Origin: Adhaeribacter pallidiroseus
GTDB taxonomy: Bacteria; Bacteroidota; Bacteroidia; Cytophagales; Hymenobacteraceae
NCBI RefSeq assembly: GCF_003340495.1
Contig: NZ_QASA01000001.1
Span: forward strand, 2,294,001-2,358,000
DNA: 64,000 nucleotides
Direction: 5' to 3'
A model generated the notes under the pieces. It did not search any database and was not told the origin of the DNA. It saw only the letters and a list, made by a program, of their open reading frames with translations. Positions 1 to 8,403 of this stretch are shown here, in pieces. How positions within the stretch are numbered: the stretch's first letter is position 1; every line of letters starts with the position of its first letter. A program made the translations under genes and the position numbers.

Positions 1-2
1 AT

Positions 3-3000
3 GTTATTTTTAACGGCTCTAAAAACCGTAAGCCCCAGCAACTCGCCGAGGTTTCGCTAACCTTCGACAATAACAAAAACATTTTACCCACCGAATACTC
101 CCAGGTAACCGTAACCCGTCGCTACTTCCGGACCGGCGACAGCGAATACCTGCTCAACAACGTTACCTGTCGACTGAAAGACATTACCGATTTATTTTTA
201 GATACGGGCATTGGTTCCGATTCGTACGCCATTATTGAATTAAAAATGGTAGACGAGATTTTGAACGATAAAGATAATTCCCGCCGTACCTTATTCGAAG
301 AGGCTGCCGGTATTTCAAAATTTAAAGTCCGGAAAAAGCAAACCTTGAAAAAGCTCGAAGAAACCGACGCCGACCTGGAACGGGTAGAAGACGTACTTTT
401 TGAAATTAGTAAAAATTTAAAATCCCTGGAAAGGCAGGCCAAATTATACGAGCGCTACATCCGGTTAAAAGAAGAATACAAAACCTACAGCGTAGAATAC
501 GCCCGCCGGAATATTGCGCAATACCTGCAATCGCTGGAACGGTTAGATAAAGAATTAGCCAAAGAAGCCAACCAAAAGCAGAATATTGCCCGGGAAACCG
601 AAGAACTGGAACTAGCCTTATTTGAGCAGAAAACCATTTTAAATTTAATTCAGGAACAGTTAGCCGGCGAGCAGCGCAATTTAAGCAACCAAACGGCCCA
701 AATCCGGCAACTGGAAAATGATTTAAAGTTAAAATCCGAACGGATTAACTACTTGAAAGAAAGGCTGCGCACCTTACGGCAACAAATTAATCTGGATACT
801 ATCGCCTTGGAGCAAACCCAGGAAAGCATTGCGCAATTACAACAGGAAGGTGAAGCCCTGCACCTCGAGTTTACCGCTTCGGAACAACAAGTAGGTTATA
901 GCCGGCAGGAGCTTGAACAAGCCAACCAGCATAAAACGGTTATTCAAAATACGGCCCAGAATACCGCCAACCAGCAACGGGTAAAACAAAACTTGGTTTT
1001 TCAGCTCCGCAAGGATATGGAAATTACCCAGATGCAAATGGTAAACTTAACGAAGGAAATAGACCGGATTGCACTGGCCCAACAAAATGACCAACTGAGC
1101 GGCGATAAATACCGGACCGAGTTAGCCGATTTAGAAGAAAGTTTGGAGCGGAAAAACCAGGAGCTAGAACAACTTACGACGCAGGAAAACGAACTGAACG
1201 CATCTATCGCGCAAACTGAAGGCGAAATGGCGGAACTGCGCACAGTTTTACAAGATATCAACCGGCAAATAGATGCTAAAAAAAACCAGTACACGCTTAC
1301 TAAATCATTAGTAGAAAACCTGGAAGGATTTCCGGAAGCGATTAAGTTTTTGTATAAATTTAAAAATTGGCAAAAGCCGGCCCCGCTCCTCTCCGATCTG
1401 ATCGTTTGCGACCAGAAATACAAAGCTTTAATCGAAAGCTACCTGGAACCCTATATGAATTTTTTTGTGGTGGATACTGTAGAAGATGCTTTAGAAGCTA
1501 TTCAGCTACTAAATAACCAGAACAAAGGCCGGGCAAATTTTATTATTCTATCGGAGATTGAAGATTTAGAAGCCGAACCCACCGCCTCTACTTCTAAATA
1601 CAAAGCGGCCTATGAAGTAGTTTCGGCCGCCGAAAAGTACCACAACCTGGTACGCTACATCTTACAAGAAGTATATATTGTAGCGGACCAAGCGCCCGAT
1701 TATTACAGCCAAGACAACCGCACCTTTATTTTAAAGGATGGGTCTATTATTAAAAAGCCCTTGAGCATTTCGGGTGGTTCCGTGGGATTATTCGATGGGA
1801 GCCGCATTGGCCGTAAACAAAATTTAGAAAATCTGACGGCGGAGCTGCAAGAGTTAACCCATAAAGCCGAGTTTATTAAAGTTAAATTGAATACCCAGCA
1901 ACAGGTTTTGTTGAACTACCGGAATGCCACGCAACAAGTAGCTATTAAGCAGCTTGAAAAAAACGTTACAGCGGTACAACAAGAGTTGATAGCGGTGCGC
2001 ATCCGGCACGAACAACACGAGCAGTTGCAACAAAACAGCCAGGATAAAGTAGCCGATTTAACCCAACAATTAGAAGAACTACGGTACAAAAGCTACGAAC
2101 TAGGTCCGCAGGCCGATGAAGAACAGGCAGAGTTAAAAAGGTTGGAAAATGAACTGGAAGCTTTTAACGAATCTTTAGCCCGGCAAAACGAAGTTATTCA
2201 GAATATTACTACTGGTTATAACCAGGAAAACATTAAATTCCACCAGCTTAAAAACCGGTTAGGTAGTATTCAGCAGGAAATTAATTACAAGCAAAAATCT
2301 TTTGATACCAACCTGGCCCGCCGCAATGCGCAGGAAGAAGAATTAGCGCACTCGGAAGAAGAAATTTATAGTTTAGAAGAATTTATAAAAATTAACTCCG
2401 GATTGCTCGAAGAACTAAACGAACAACGGCAGCAGATTGCGCAGCAGTTGGACCAGGTAGAAAAAGAGTATTTTACGGTGCGTGGCGAAATAGAAGCGAA
2501 AGATAAAAACATCCGCGATCTGCAACGCAAGCGCCAGAACGCCGACGAGATTGTAGCCAGTGTGCAACAAGCCGCTAACGAAACTACCATTAAGTTAGTG
2601 GCCGTGCGGGAGCGTTTGCTGGCCGAATTTAATATTTCGGAAGAAGAAATTATGCAAGCTCCCGACGAAAGTTTGGAGTTAACTACCGAAGATTTAAATA
2701 ATCAAATAGCCGATATCAAAATTAAACTGGACAATTTAGGACAGGTAAACCCAACGGCCGCGCAGGCTTACGAAGAAATTAACGAACGGCATAATTTTAT
2801 TAAAGAACAACGTGCCGATTTGTTTCAGGCGAAAGAAGCATTACTGCGAACCATTAACGAGATTGATACCGTAGCCAAGCAAAAATATTTGGATTCGTTC
2901 GATTTGATTAAAAACAACTTTGTCCGGGTTTTTCAATCCTTGTTTTCCGAAGATGATACCTGCGATTTAGTGATTGCGGATCCGGCAAATCCTTTAGAAT

Positions 3001-3341
3001 CTAAGATCGAAATTATGGCCCGACCCAAAGGAAAACGGCCCTTAACCATTAACCAATTATCTGGCGGCGAAAAAACGTTAACGGCTATTTCTTTACTGTT
3101 TGCTATTTACCTGCTTAAACCGGCTCCGTTTTGTATTTTCGACGAGGTAGACGCGCCACTCGATGATGCCAACATCGATAAATTCAACAACATCGTCAAG
3201 AAATTTTCCGGTGAGTCGCAGTTTATTGTGGTTACGCATAACAAACGCACTATGGTTTCGACCGATATAATTTACGGCGTAACCATGCTGGAGCCCGGCG
3301 TATCGCGGGTTATTCCGGTGGATTTGAGGCAACTAGCTTAA
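3..3341 (+). CDS. smc: Chromosome segregation protein SMC (5'-truncated by window)
   Basis: This is an SMC ATPase that acts in chromosome condensation and segregation with ScpA/ScpB. The frame is open from base 3, so the N-terminal Walker A end lies outside the window; the first ATG at 246 is internal. The visible part begins just after the N-terminal head with residues typical of SMC (IFNGSKNRKP, then FRTGDSEYLLN and FEEAAGISKFK). Two long Glu/Gln/Lys-rich coiled coils flank a hinge near residues 370-530 of the ATG-numbered frame (GFPEAIKFL; FILKDGSIIKKP; SGGSVGLFDGSRIGR). The C-terminal head carries the ABC signature LSGGEKTLTAISLLFA and the Walker B motif CIFDEVDAPLDD. The gene ends at a TAA at 3341 and a short AT-rich gap follows. 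Identity is near certain. Confidence 0.97.
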   Translation, partial: VIFNGSKNRKPQQLAEVSLTFDNNKNILPTEYSQVTVTRRYFRTGDSEYLLNNVTCRLKDITDLFLDTGIGSDSYAIIELKMVDEILNDKDNSRRTLFEEAAGISKFKVRKKQTLKKLEETDADLERVEDVLFEISKNLKSLERQAKLYERYIRLKEEYKTYSVEYARRNIAQYLQSLERLDKELAKEANQKQNIARETEELELALFEQKTILNLIQEQLAGEQRNLSNQTAQIRQLENDLKLKSERINYLKERLRTLRQQINLDTIALEQTQESIAQLQQEGEALHLEFTASEQQVGYSRQELEQANQHKTVIQNTAQNTANQQRVKQNLVFQLRKDMEITQMQMVNLTKEIDRIALAQQNDQLSGDKYRTELADLEESLERKNQELEQLTTQENELNASIAQTEGEMAELRTVLQDINRQIDAKKNQYTLTKSLVENLEGFPEAIKFLYKFKNWQKPAPLLSDLIVCDQKYKALIESYLEPYMNFFVVDTVEDALEAIQLLNNQNKGRANFIILSEIEDLEAEPTASTSKYKAAYEVVSAAEKYHNLVRYILQEVYIVADQAPDYYSQDNRTFILKDGSIIKKPLSISGGSVGLFDGSRIGRKQNLENLTAELQELTHKAEFIKVKLNTQQQVLLNYRNATQQVAIKQLEKNVTAVQQELIAVRIRHEQHEQLQQNSQDKVADLTQQLEELRYKSYELGPQADEEQAELKRLENELEAFNESLARQNEVIQNITTGYNQENIKFHQLKNRLGSIQQEINYKQKSFDTNLARRNAQEEELAHSEEEIYSLEEFIKINSGLLEELNEQRQQIAQQLDQVEKEYFTVRGEIEAKDKNIRDLQRKRQNADEIVASVQQAANETTIKLVAVRERLLAEFNISEEEIMQAPDESLELTTEDLNNQIADIKIKLDNLGQVNPTAAQAYEEINERHNFIKEQRADLFQAKEALLRTINEIDTVAKQKYLDSFDLIKNNFVRVFQSLFSEDDTCDLVIADPANPLESKIEIMARPKGKRPLTINQLSGGEKTLTAISLLFAIYLLKPAPFCIFDEVDAPLDDANIDKFNNIVKKFSGESQFIVVTHNKRTMVSTDIIYGVTMLEPGVSRVIPVDLRQLA

Positions 3342-3462
3342 CTTAGATATTCGTTGCGGGTTGTTAGTTGTTAATTATATAAAAAATTTAAAAATTTTAA
3401 TGATTTAAGAAGGTTCAACAGATGTAACTTATTTAATGAATAACTAGCAACCAACAACTACA

Positions 3463-4011
3463 CTACCGGACACCATTTTCAGGAAACTTTGCGGTTTTGG
3501 TACGGTAAAAAGCCTGAATTTCTTCTAAGTCTTTTTCTATGTTACCACTTGGGTAAACCATTGGCCCCACGCCCGCTTCTTTTTTGGCATAATCCAAATA
3601 ACCCAAGCTTATCGGAACATTAGCCCCTAGCGCTGCATGATAAAAACCACGACGCCACCGAGGCTGGTATTTGCGGGTGCCTTCGGGCGTTATCATGATC
3701 ACCATTTTTTCATTTTGGTTAAAGATATCCACCATGGTTTGTACCAAGCTATTGTTCTTACTTCGGTCAACGGGTAAGGCACCCATGTATTTAATCCAGG
3801 AGCCCACAATGGGCCAGCTCAAGGCTTCTTTTTTAATGGTAAAACGTACATCTACGCCCATTATATAAAAAGCGCAGCGGGCAAATAAAAAATCCCAGTT
3901 GCTGGTGTGCGGAGCCGCAATCATCACACATTTTGGCACCTCTTTCGGAAAGCGACCAACTACCTTCCAACCAAAAAACTTCAAGATTAAATGCGATAAA
4001 AATTTAGTCAT
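3463..4011 (-). CDS. 1-acyl-glycerol-3-phosphate acyltransferase-like (PlsC family)
   Basis: A probable lysophospholipid acyltransferase that transfers an acyl chain onto a lysophosphatidate-like acceptor at the inner membrane. The family motif H-x4-D is present as HTSNWD, followed by the acceptor-binding EGTR block and a short basic, hydrophobic N-terminus. The protein is about 180 residues, at the short end of the family. I prefer the ATG at 4011 (MTKFLSHL) to the upstream ATG at 4035, because the latter abuts a strong hairpin at 4039-4073. It lies downstream of the patatin-like gene on the same strand, separated by that hairpin, so it may be its own unit. The exact substrate cannot be read from the sequence. 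Confidence 0.85.
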   Translation of the reverse strand: MTKFLSHLILKFFGWKVVGRFPKEVPKCVMIAAPHTSNWDFLFARCAFYIMGVDVRFTIKKEALSWPIVGSWIKYMGALPVDRSKNNSLVQTMVDIFNQNEKMVIMITPEGTRKYQPRWRRGFYHAALGANVPISLGYLDYAKKEAGVGPMVYPSGNIEKDLEEIQAFYRTKTAKFPENGVR

Positions 4012-4038
4012 TACCAACTTTCGATTACAGGTCATAAT

Positions 4039-4073
4039 AAAGCCAGTCTTCTTACTTCAGACAGACTGGCTTT
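4039..4073 (-). terminator. Hairpin between patatin-like gene and plsC-like gene
   Basis: A 10-bp perfect stem (AAAGCCAGTC paired with GACTGGCTTT) encloses a 15-nt loop. On the minus strand it follows the patatin-like gene at some distance and a weak T/A-rich stretch follows, so it is a candidate intrinsic terminator or attenuator in front of the acyltransferase. Confidence 0.5.
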
Positions 4074-4227
4074 CCTGGTTAAAATTAATAAAAATATTAT
4101 TATAATGTAAATCCGGCAAGATTCAATATTTTAAGGCGTTAATAAATTTTTATTAAACCAATCTCTTCTAAAGCGCCATGTTCAGCGGATGCTCCGGTCT
4201 TAAAATTTAAAAAAAATTACTTATAAC

Positions 4228-4986
4228 TTACCCTTTCAGGGAAAGCAATTTATCCGTAAACTGTAAGGTATGCGCGTAACCCGCCTCGAACATTACCCGG
4301 GCATTTTTTAAATCGGTTAAACTATAATATTTTAAAGCAGGCGGTTCGATGAGTAAATCGCAAAGAGCTAACCGGGGTTGCACGTTGTTATTAATGGCCA
4401 AATGGCTAGTGCGCTCTAAAATACTCCGGAAAGTGCGCAAAGGGGCATGCGGGTTTAATGGGTTTACATGAATGGCTATCTGGAATTCCGTAGTATCCAT
4501 TAAACATTCAATGGGTAAATTATTAGTCAAGCCGCCATCCACGAGTAAGCAGTTTTGATATTCGTAAGGTGGACAAAGTAAGGGAACCGTGTTGCTAGCC
4601 ACTAGCGGCTTAATAAGATTGCCCGAAGAAAAGAAAACCGAAATACCTTGCCGCAAATCGGTGGTGCCAATGGTTAAAGGTATTTTTAACGTTTCAAAAG
4701 TATGGTTGCCTAAGTATTTAATAAACTCTTTTTCTAATTTAAATAAGGTAATAAGTCCGCGTTTGTTAAAGGCCAGTTTAGCCAAGCGCCAGAAAACGGT
4801 ATTAGAAACAAATTTAAAAATTTCTTCCGGCGAGTACCCTGCCGCGTAAAAAGCACCCGCAATAGCTCCGGAACTAACCGCCGAAATAGCATGAATGGGA
4901 ATTTGCAGCTCATCTAATGCTTTTAATGCTCCTAAATGCGCTATACCATGCACGGCCCCTCCCGACAAGGTTAAACCAATTTTCAT
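4228..4986 (-). CDS. Patatin-like phospholipase (RssA-type)
   Basis: A serine acyl-hydrolase of the patatin family, expected to deacylate membrane or neutral lipids. The oxyanion loop is SGGAVHGIAHLG (residues 8-19). The nucleophile elbow reads AVSSG (Ser38), with the first glycine of G-x-S-x-G replaced by alanine. The second catalytic motif DGG is in VDGGLTNNLP. At 252 residues it matches the small bacterial RssA-like members. It starts 3 bp downstream of the metallo-hydrolase gene stop, which implies co-transcription. There is no signal peptide, so it is likely cytosolic. Confidence 0.9.
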   Translation of the reverse strand: MKIGLTLSGGAVHGIAHLGALKALDELQIPIHAISAVSSGAIAGAFYAAGYSPEEIFKFVSNTVFWRLAKLAFNKRGLITLFKLEKEFIKYLGNHTFETLKIPLTIGTTDLRQGISVFFSSGNLIKPLVASNTVPLLCPPYEYQNCLLVDGGLTNNLPIECLMDTTEFQIAIHVNPLNPHAPLRTFRSILERTSHLAINNNVQPRLALCDLLIEPPALKYYSLTDLKNARVMFEAGYAHTLQFTDKLLSLKG

Positions 4987-4989
4987 GCT

Positions 4990-5832
4990 TTATAAAGTTG
5001 CTAACGGAAAAGCTTCTTTTAAACGAACTCCTTTTTCGGTAAGTTGAACGGAGCAGCATTCGTGTACCGGGTCATGTTCCAAAAACAAAATGTATTGTTC
5101 GGCAGCGGCAATTTTTAAAAAATGCTCCTTTTCCTGTAAAGTAAGTAACGGCCTGGTATCGTAGCCCATTACGTAGGGCAGAGGCAAATGCCCGACGGAT
5201 GGCAGTAAATCTGCCATGTAAACCACCTTTTTCTCTTTGTACGCAATTATAGGCAGCATCATTTTGTCGGTATGCCCATCTACGTACAGAATATCGAACT
5301 GCGGAAAGGGGGATGATTCTTGCGGATTAATAAATTGCAACTGACCACTTTCCTGAATAGGGCAAATGTTTTCTTTTAAAAAGCTGGCTTTTTCCCGGGC
5401 GTTGGGTTGGGTAGCCCATTGCCAATGATCTTGGTTAGACCAATAAGTAGCATTCGGAAAAGTTAACTCGAACGCGGTGCGATTTTGGTTATATTGCACC
5501 GCTCCCCCACAATGATCAAAGTGCAGGTGCGTAAGAAAAACATCGGTTATATCGGCAAACTGAAAACCTAATTGGCTTAGTGATTTTTTTAAGGTATCTT
5601 CTCCGTGCAGATAGTAATGCGCTAAAAACGCAGCATTTTGCTTGGTTCCAATACCTGTATCAATTAAGATTAATCGATTTCCATCTTCGAGCAACAAGCA
5701 ACGCATGGCCCAGGCACATAAATTATTTTCATCGGCCGGGTTCGTGCGCTGCCAGATACTTTTGGGTACCACCCCGAACATGGCCCCTCCATCTAATTTA
5801 AAAAAACCGGTATTTATGACGTGTAGGCGCAA
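4990..5832 (-). CDS. Metallo-beta-lactamase-fold hydrolase
   Basis: A binuclear zinc hydrolase of the MBL superfamily. The H-x-H-x-D-H motif is intact as HLHFDHCGG (residues 102-110). Further metal ligands are plausible at DGHTDKM and at the C-terminal LEHDPVHE. It has 280 residues and no signal peptide. It is the first gene of a pair with the patatin-like lipase, which follows after 3 bp. The overall arrangement resembles lactonase/phosphodiesterase-like members of unknown substrate, so no specific reaction is assigned. Confidence 0.88.
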   Translation of the reverse strand: MRLHVINTGFFKLDGGAMFGVVPKSIWQRTNPADENNLCAWAMRCLLLEDGNRLILIDTGIGTKQNAAFLAHYYLHGEDTLKKSLSQLGFQFADITDVFLTHLHFDHCGGAVQYNQNRTAFELTFPNATYWSNQDHWQWATQPNAREKASFLKENICPIQESGQLQFINPQESSPFPQFDILYVDGHTDKMMLPIIAYKEKKVVYMADLLPSVGHLPLPYVMGYDTRPLLTLQEKEHFLKIAAAEQYILFLEHDPVHECCSVQLTEKGVRLKEAFPLATL

Positions 5833-5992
5833 AAGAGGGTAAGAGTTACAAGTTAAGAGATAAAAATTATGAGTTAAATCTTAAAATACATTCTTTGATT
5901 GAAGTTAATGACTTATTCTGTACTCCACTTATCAGTTTACTTGTGTAGGTATCCAGATAAATTTAACTCATAACTTTAAACTCTTAACTCTT

Positions 5993-6943
5993 TTATAGCT
6001 CCTGTATTACGCCCATCGTCGAAAACTTCTCAATGCGTTGCATAATACGTTCTTCGGCGGGGAGGCTGTTTAGTTCCGTTAAGGTTTTTAAGATATGCTT
6101 TTTGATGGTACGAATCATTTTTTCGGGTTCGGTATGAGCACCACCGAGTGGTTCTTTAATAATGCCGTCGATTAAGCCATTTTTTTGCATGTCGGTGGCC
6201 GTAAGCTTTAAGGCTTCGGCAGCTTGTTCTTTATAATTCCAACTGCGCCACAATATCGAAGAGCAAGATTCCGGAGAAATAACCGAATACCAGGTATTTT
6301 CGAGCATGTGCACGCGGTCGCCAATCGCAATACCCAGAGCTCCCCCCGACGCGCCTTCGCCGATAATAATGCAAATTACCGGCACTTTAAGCATAAACAT
6401 TTCTTTTAAATTACGCGCAATAGCCTCGCCTTGCCCGCGCTCTTCGGCTTCTAAACCGGGGTAAGCGCCCGGCGTATCAATAAAGGTAACAATAGGTTTA
6501 TTAAATTTTTCGGCCATTTTCATTAACCGGAGCGCTTTGCGGTAACCTTCCGGGTTTGCCATGCCAAAATTGCGTAATTGGCGTTGTTTGGTATTCCGGC
6601 CTTTTTGCTGACCGATAAACATAATGGTGTGCCCATCTACTTCGCCAAAGCCGCCCACCATGGCTTTATCATCCGACACATTGCGGTCGCCGTGAAGCTC
6701 AATAAAACGGGTGGAAATGCCTTCAATGTAATCTAAAGTATATGGCCGATCCTGGTGGCGTGATAACTGCACCCGCTGCCAGCGCGTTAAGTTGGCGTAC
6801 GTTTCTTTTTTAAGCGACTTAATTTTGTCTTCCAACGCCTTAACAGCCTCTGAAACATCTACCTGACTTTCAGCGGCCAGTTTTTTCATTTCTTTTAATT
6901 TCCCCTCGAGTGATGCAATGGGCTGTTCAAAATCTAAAAGCAT
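5993..6943 (-). CDS. accA: Acetyl-CoA carboxylase carboxyltransferase subunit alpha
   Basis: The alpha subunit of the acetyl-CoA carboxylase carboxyltransferase, which makes malonyl-CoA for fatty acid synthesis together with AccD, AccB and AccC. The whole protein aligns by eye with AccA: an N-terminal helical [17 protein letters not shown] segment, then [48 protein letters not shown] and the C-terminal [12 protein letters not shown] region. Starting at ATG 6943 gives 316 residues, the usual length; the ATG at 6970 would add an atypical extension. It is separated by about 160 bp from the MBL gene downstream and ends upstream of the tRNA-Asp promoter region. Confidence 0.97.
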   Translation of the reverse strand: MLLDFEQPIASLEGKLKEMKKLAAESQVDVSEAVKALEDKIKSLKKETYANLTRWQRVQLSRHQDRPYTLDYIEGISTRFIELHGDRNVSDDKAMVGGFGEVDGHTIMFIGQQKGRNTKQRQLRNFGMANPEGYRKALRLMKMAEKFNKPIVTFIDTPGAYPGLEAEERGQGEAIARNLKEMFMLKVPVICIIIGEGASGGALGIAIGDRVHMLENTWYSVISPESCSSILWRSWNYKEQAAEALKLTATDMQKNGLIDGIIKEPLGGAHTEPEKMIRTIKKHILKTLTELNSLPAEERIMQRIEKFSTMGVIQEL

Positions 6944-7092
6944 ACATCCGTGATTAGTTATACTACACAAAGTTAACGGAATCCGTGAATTTAAGTAGGC
7001 TCCTGTTTATTTATCTGAAAAAGGCAGAGTAGTTATGGCGCGTGCGCAAAACGAAAAATTTAAAAATATTGCCAAATTATTACCAATAGCAC

Positions 7093-7123
7093 TTGCAGAA
7101 TAAAAATTAACCCTCTACATTTG
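7093..7123 (+). promoter_or_regulatory. Predicted Bacteroidota-type promoter of tRNA-Asp
   Basis: TACATTTG at 7116-7123 matches the Bacteroidota -7 consensus TAnnTTTG exactly. TTG at 7093-7095 lies 20 nt upstream, as expected for the -33 element. Transcription would start near 7130, about 35 nt before the tRNA. Confidence 0.65.
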
Positions 7124-7164
7124 CATCACTTTAAAGGAAACACCTGTTGCTCTTTAAAGAAAAC

Positions 7165-7238
7165 GGTCCGGTAGTTCAGTTGGTTAGAATGCCGCCCTGT
7201 CACGGCGGAGGTCGCGGGTTCGAGTCCCGTCCGGACCG
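7165..7238 (+). tRNA. tRNA-Asp (anticodon GTC)
   Basis: A full cloverleaf can be drawn: acceptor GGTCCGG (7165-7171) pairs with CCGGACC (7231-7237), the anticodon stem is CCGCC/GGCGG with GTC at 7199-7201, and the T loop is TTCGAGT. CA follows the discriminator at 7239-7240. Its last 14 nt plus CA form the attachment core shared with the right end of the prophage. The gene therefore stays intact, with a 3' end supplied by the phage. Confidence 0.97.
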
Positions 7239-7240
7239 CA
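7225..7240 (+). repeat. attL core (tRNA-Asp 3' end)
   Basis: TCCCGTCCGGACCGCA occurs here and again at 49339-49354 as a perfect 16-bp direct repeat. The second copy lies directly downstream of the tyrosine integrase gene, the expected place for attR. Confidence 0.92.
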
Positions 7241-7241
7241 T

Positions 7242-7279
7242 AAGTGCCCTTAGATAGCTTCTAAGGGCACTTTTTTTTT
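7242..7279 (+). terminator. Phage-supplied terminator after tRNA-Asp
   Basis: The stem GTGCCCTTAG (7244-7253) pairs with CTAAGGGCAC (7261-7270), has a 7-nt loop and is followed by nine T. A related but different terminator follows the other core copy at the right end, so the phage carries both a tRNA end and a replacement terminator. Confidence 0.85.
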
Positions 7280-7281
7280 CG

Positions 7282-7300
7282 GGTGCCAGTTTCGGTGCCA
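7282..7300 (+). repeat. Candidate integrase arm-type site, left end
   Basis: GGTGCCAGTTTCGGTGCCA is a tandem of two TTTCGGTGCCAG-like units. The same 19 bp occurs at 49206-49224 in the last codons of the integrase gene. Copies just inside both ends, in the same orientation, fit arm-type integrase binding sites of attP. Confidence 0.55.
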
Positions 7301-7349
7301 GTTTAATTAAAACTTTGGTCTAACCATTAACCTTCAGATAGTCTTTTAT

Positions 7350-8264
7350 ATGGCAACATTAATGGAATATTTTAATGGAGATTTCCATAGCCCAATGATT
7401 AATTGTGATAGAGCTGGTAGTTACAATATTAATGGTGAGATTATAAATTTCACATTTAGAGTAATGATAAGCATGGAATTTTCAACCAAATCTCTTGCAT
7501 TCTACATTCATGAAAGTAAAGACACCATAGATATAATTGGAGATATTCTGAATGATGTCGGAGTGTATATTAATGATGATTCCCTAAAAATTGATTTGAA
7601 GGGTGGGCACGTTTCTGATACTAAAGTTGAAGGACTAATTGAAAAAGACTTTAAAAACATTTTTTCAAATAGAATTTATTTTTATTCAGAAACACAATTA
7701 GATTCTAAGCAATTATTGCGACTTTATGATTTTGCAGCAGCTAAAGGTTTACTAATAACAATAAGGAGCACAAATTACATGGAAAATAGACAAGCATATG
7801 ACAAGCCAGTTGCTTTTATATCACATGATTGGAAAGATAAAGATAAAATTGCGCGCCCATTAGCGGAAGGTTTGTCAAAAAGATTATGCTCAGTTTGGTA
7901 TGACGAATATTCATTAAGGGTCGGTGATAGTTTAAGAGAATCTATTGAAAAGGGAATTAGGGAAGTTGAAAAATGTATAGTTGTTTTAACTAAAAACTAC
8001 CTAAATAATCATGGTTGGGGCAAGTATGAATTTGATTCTATTTTTACTAGGGAAAGAATTAATAAAGAAAAAATAATCATACCAATATGGTACGGGGTCA
8101 AAAAAGAGGATATATTTAAATATTCAACTTCTTTACCCGACACCATAGCTTTAATTTGGCCTTCATTAAAAAATAAAGACGAAGAACAATATAAAAAAGA
8201 GGTTGAACAATTAATCAGTAAGCTTCATACTGCCTTAACTGGTAAGTCAGGTGTAGACTATTAA
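7350..8264 (+). CDS. TIR-domain protein, candidate anti-phage NADase
   Basis: A 304-residue protein with an unrecognised N-terminal half (about 1-150) and a C-terminal TIR domain (about 152-300). TIR hallmarks are visible: the start strand and box AFISHDWKDKD, the BB-loop region WYDEYSLRVGDSLRESI, VVLTKNYL, and the catalytic glutamate in WGKYEFDS (Glu227). Prokaryotic TIR domains commonly cleave NAD or make signalling nucleotides in phage defence. The gene is AT-rich, stands alone as the first gene inside attL, and converges on the tape-measure gene with a hairpin between them. This is the classic position of a lysogenic-conversion gene. No partner gene such as a SIR2 or SLOG sensor is adjacent. 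The defence role is inferred. Confidence 0.85.
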   Translation: MATLMEYFNGDFHSPMINCDRAGSYNINGEIINFTFRVMISMEFSTKSLAFYIHESKDTIDIIGDILNDVGVYINDDSLKIDLKGGHVSDTKVEGLIEKDFKNIFSNRIYFYSETQLDSKQLLRLYDFAAAKGLLITIRSTNYMENRQAYDKPVAFISHDWKDKDKIARPLAEGLSKRLCSVWYDEYSLRVGDSLRESIEKGIREVEKCIVVLTKNYLNNHGWGKYEFDSIFTRERINKEKIIIPIWYGVKKEDIFKYSTSLPDTIALIWPSLKNKDEEQYKKEVEQLISKLHTALTGKSGVDY

Positions 8265-8313
8265 ACCTTGTTAAATTTAGAACTTACTAGGTAAAGAATC
8301 TAATAAGGTTTTT
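8263..8313. terminator. Bidirectional terminator between TIR gene and tape measure
   Basis: AAACCTT (8263-8269) pairs with AAGGTTT (8305-8311), and adjacent TTA/TAA bases extend the stem. T and A runs lie on both sides, so it can serve both converging genes. It starts immediately after the stop of the frameshifted tape-measure tail at 8312. Confidence 0.55.
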
Positions 8314-8403
8314 ATAAATTTGCCTCTTCCATAATAGTTTGAATTTCGTTTAGAGAATCACTAACCTCAGTAGCCACTACGTAGGCTTTTAGCAACGTTT
8401 TTG
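8312..8403 (-). pseudogene. Displaced C-terminus of tape measure protein (-1 frame)
   Basis: After the apparent stop of the tape-measure frame at 8389, the -1 frame continues open and encodes TLLKAYVVATEVSDSLNEIQ followed by TIMEEANL and a stop at 8312. To my eye this is the usual end of Bacteroidota phage tape-measure proteins, and a terminator hairpin follows directly. Inserting one A in the minus-strand A5 run (T5 at 8398-8402) joins it to the main frame. Confidence 0.7.
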
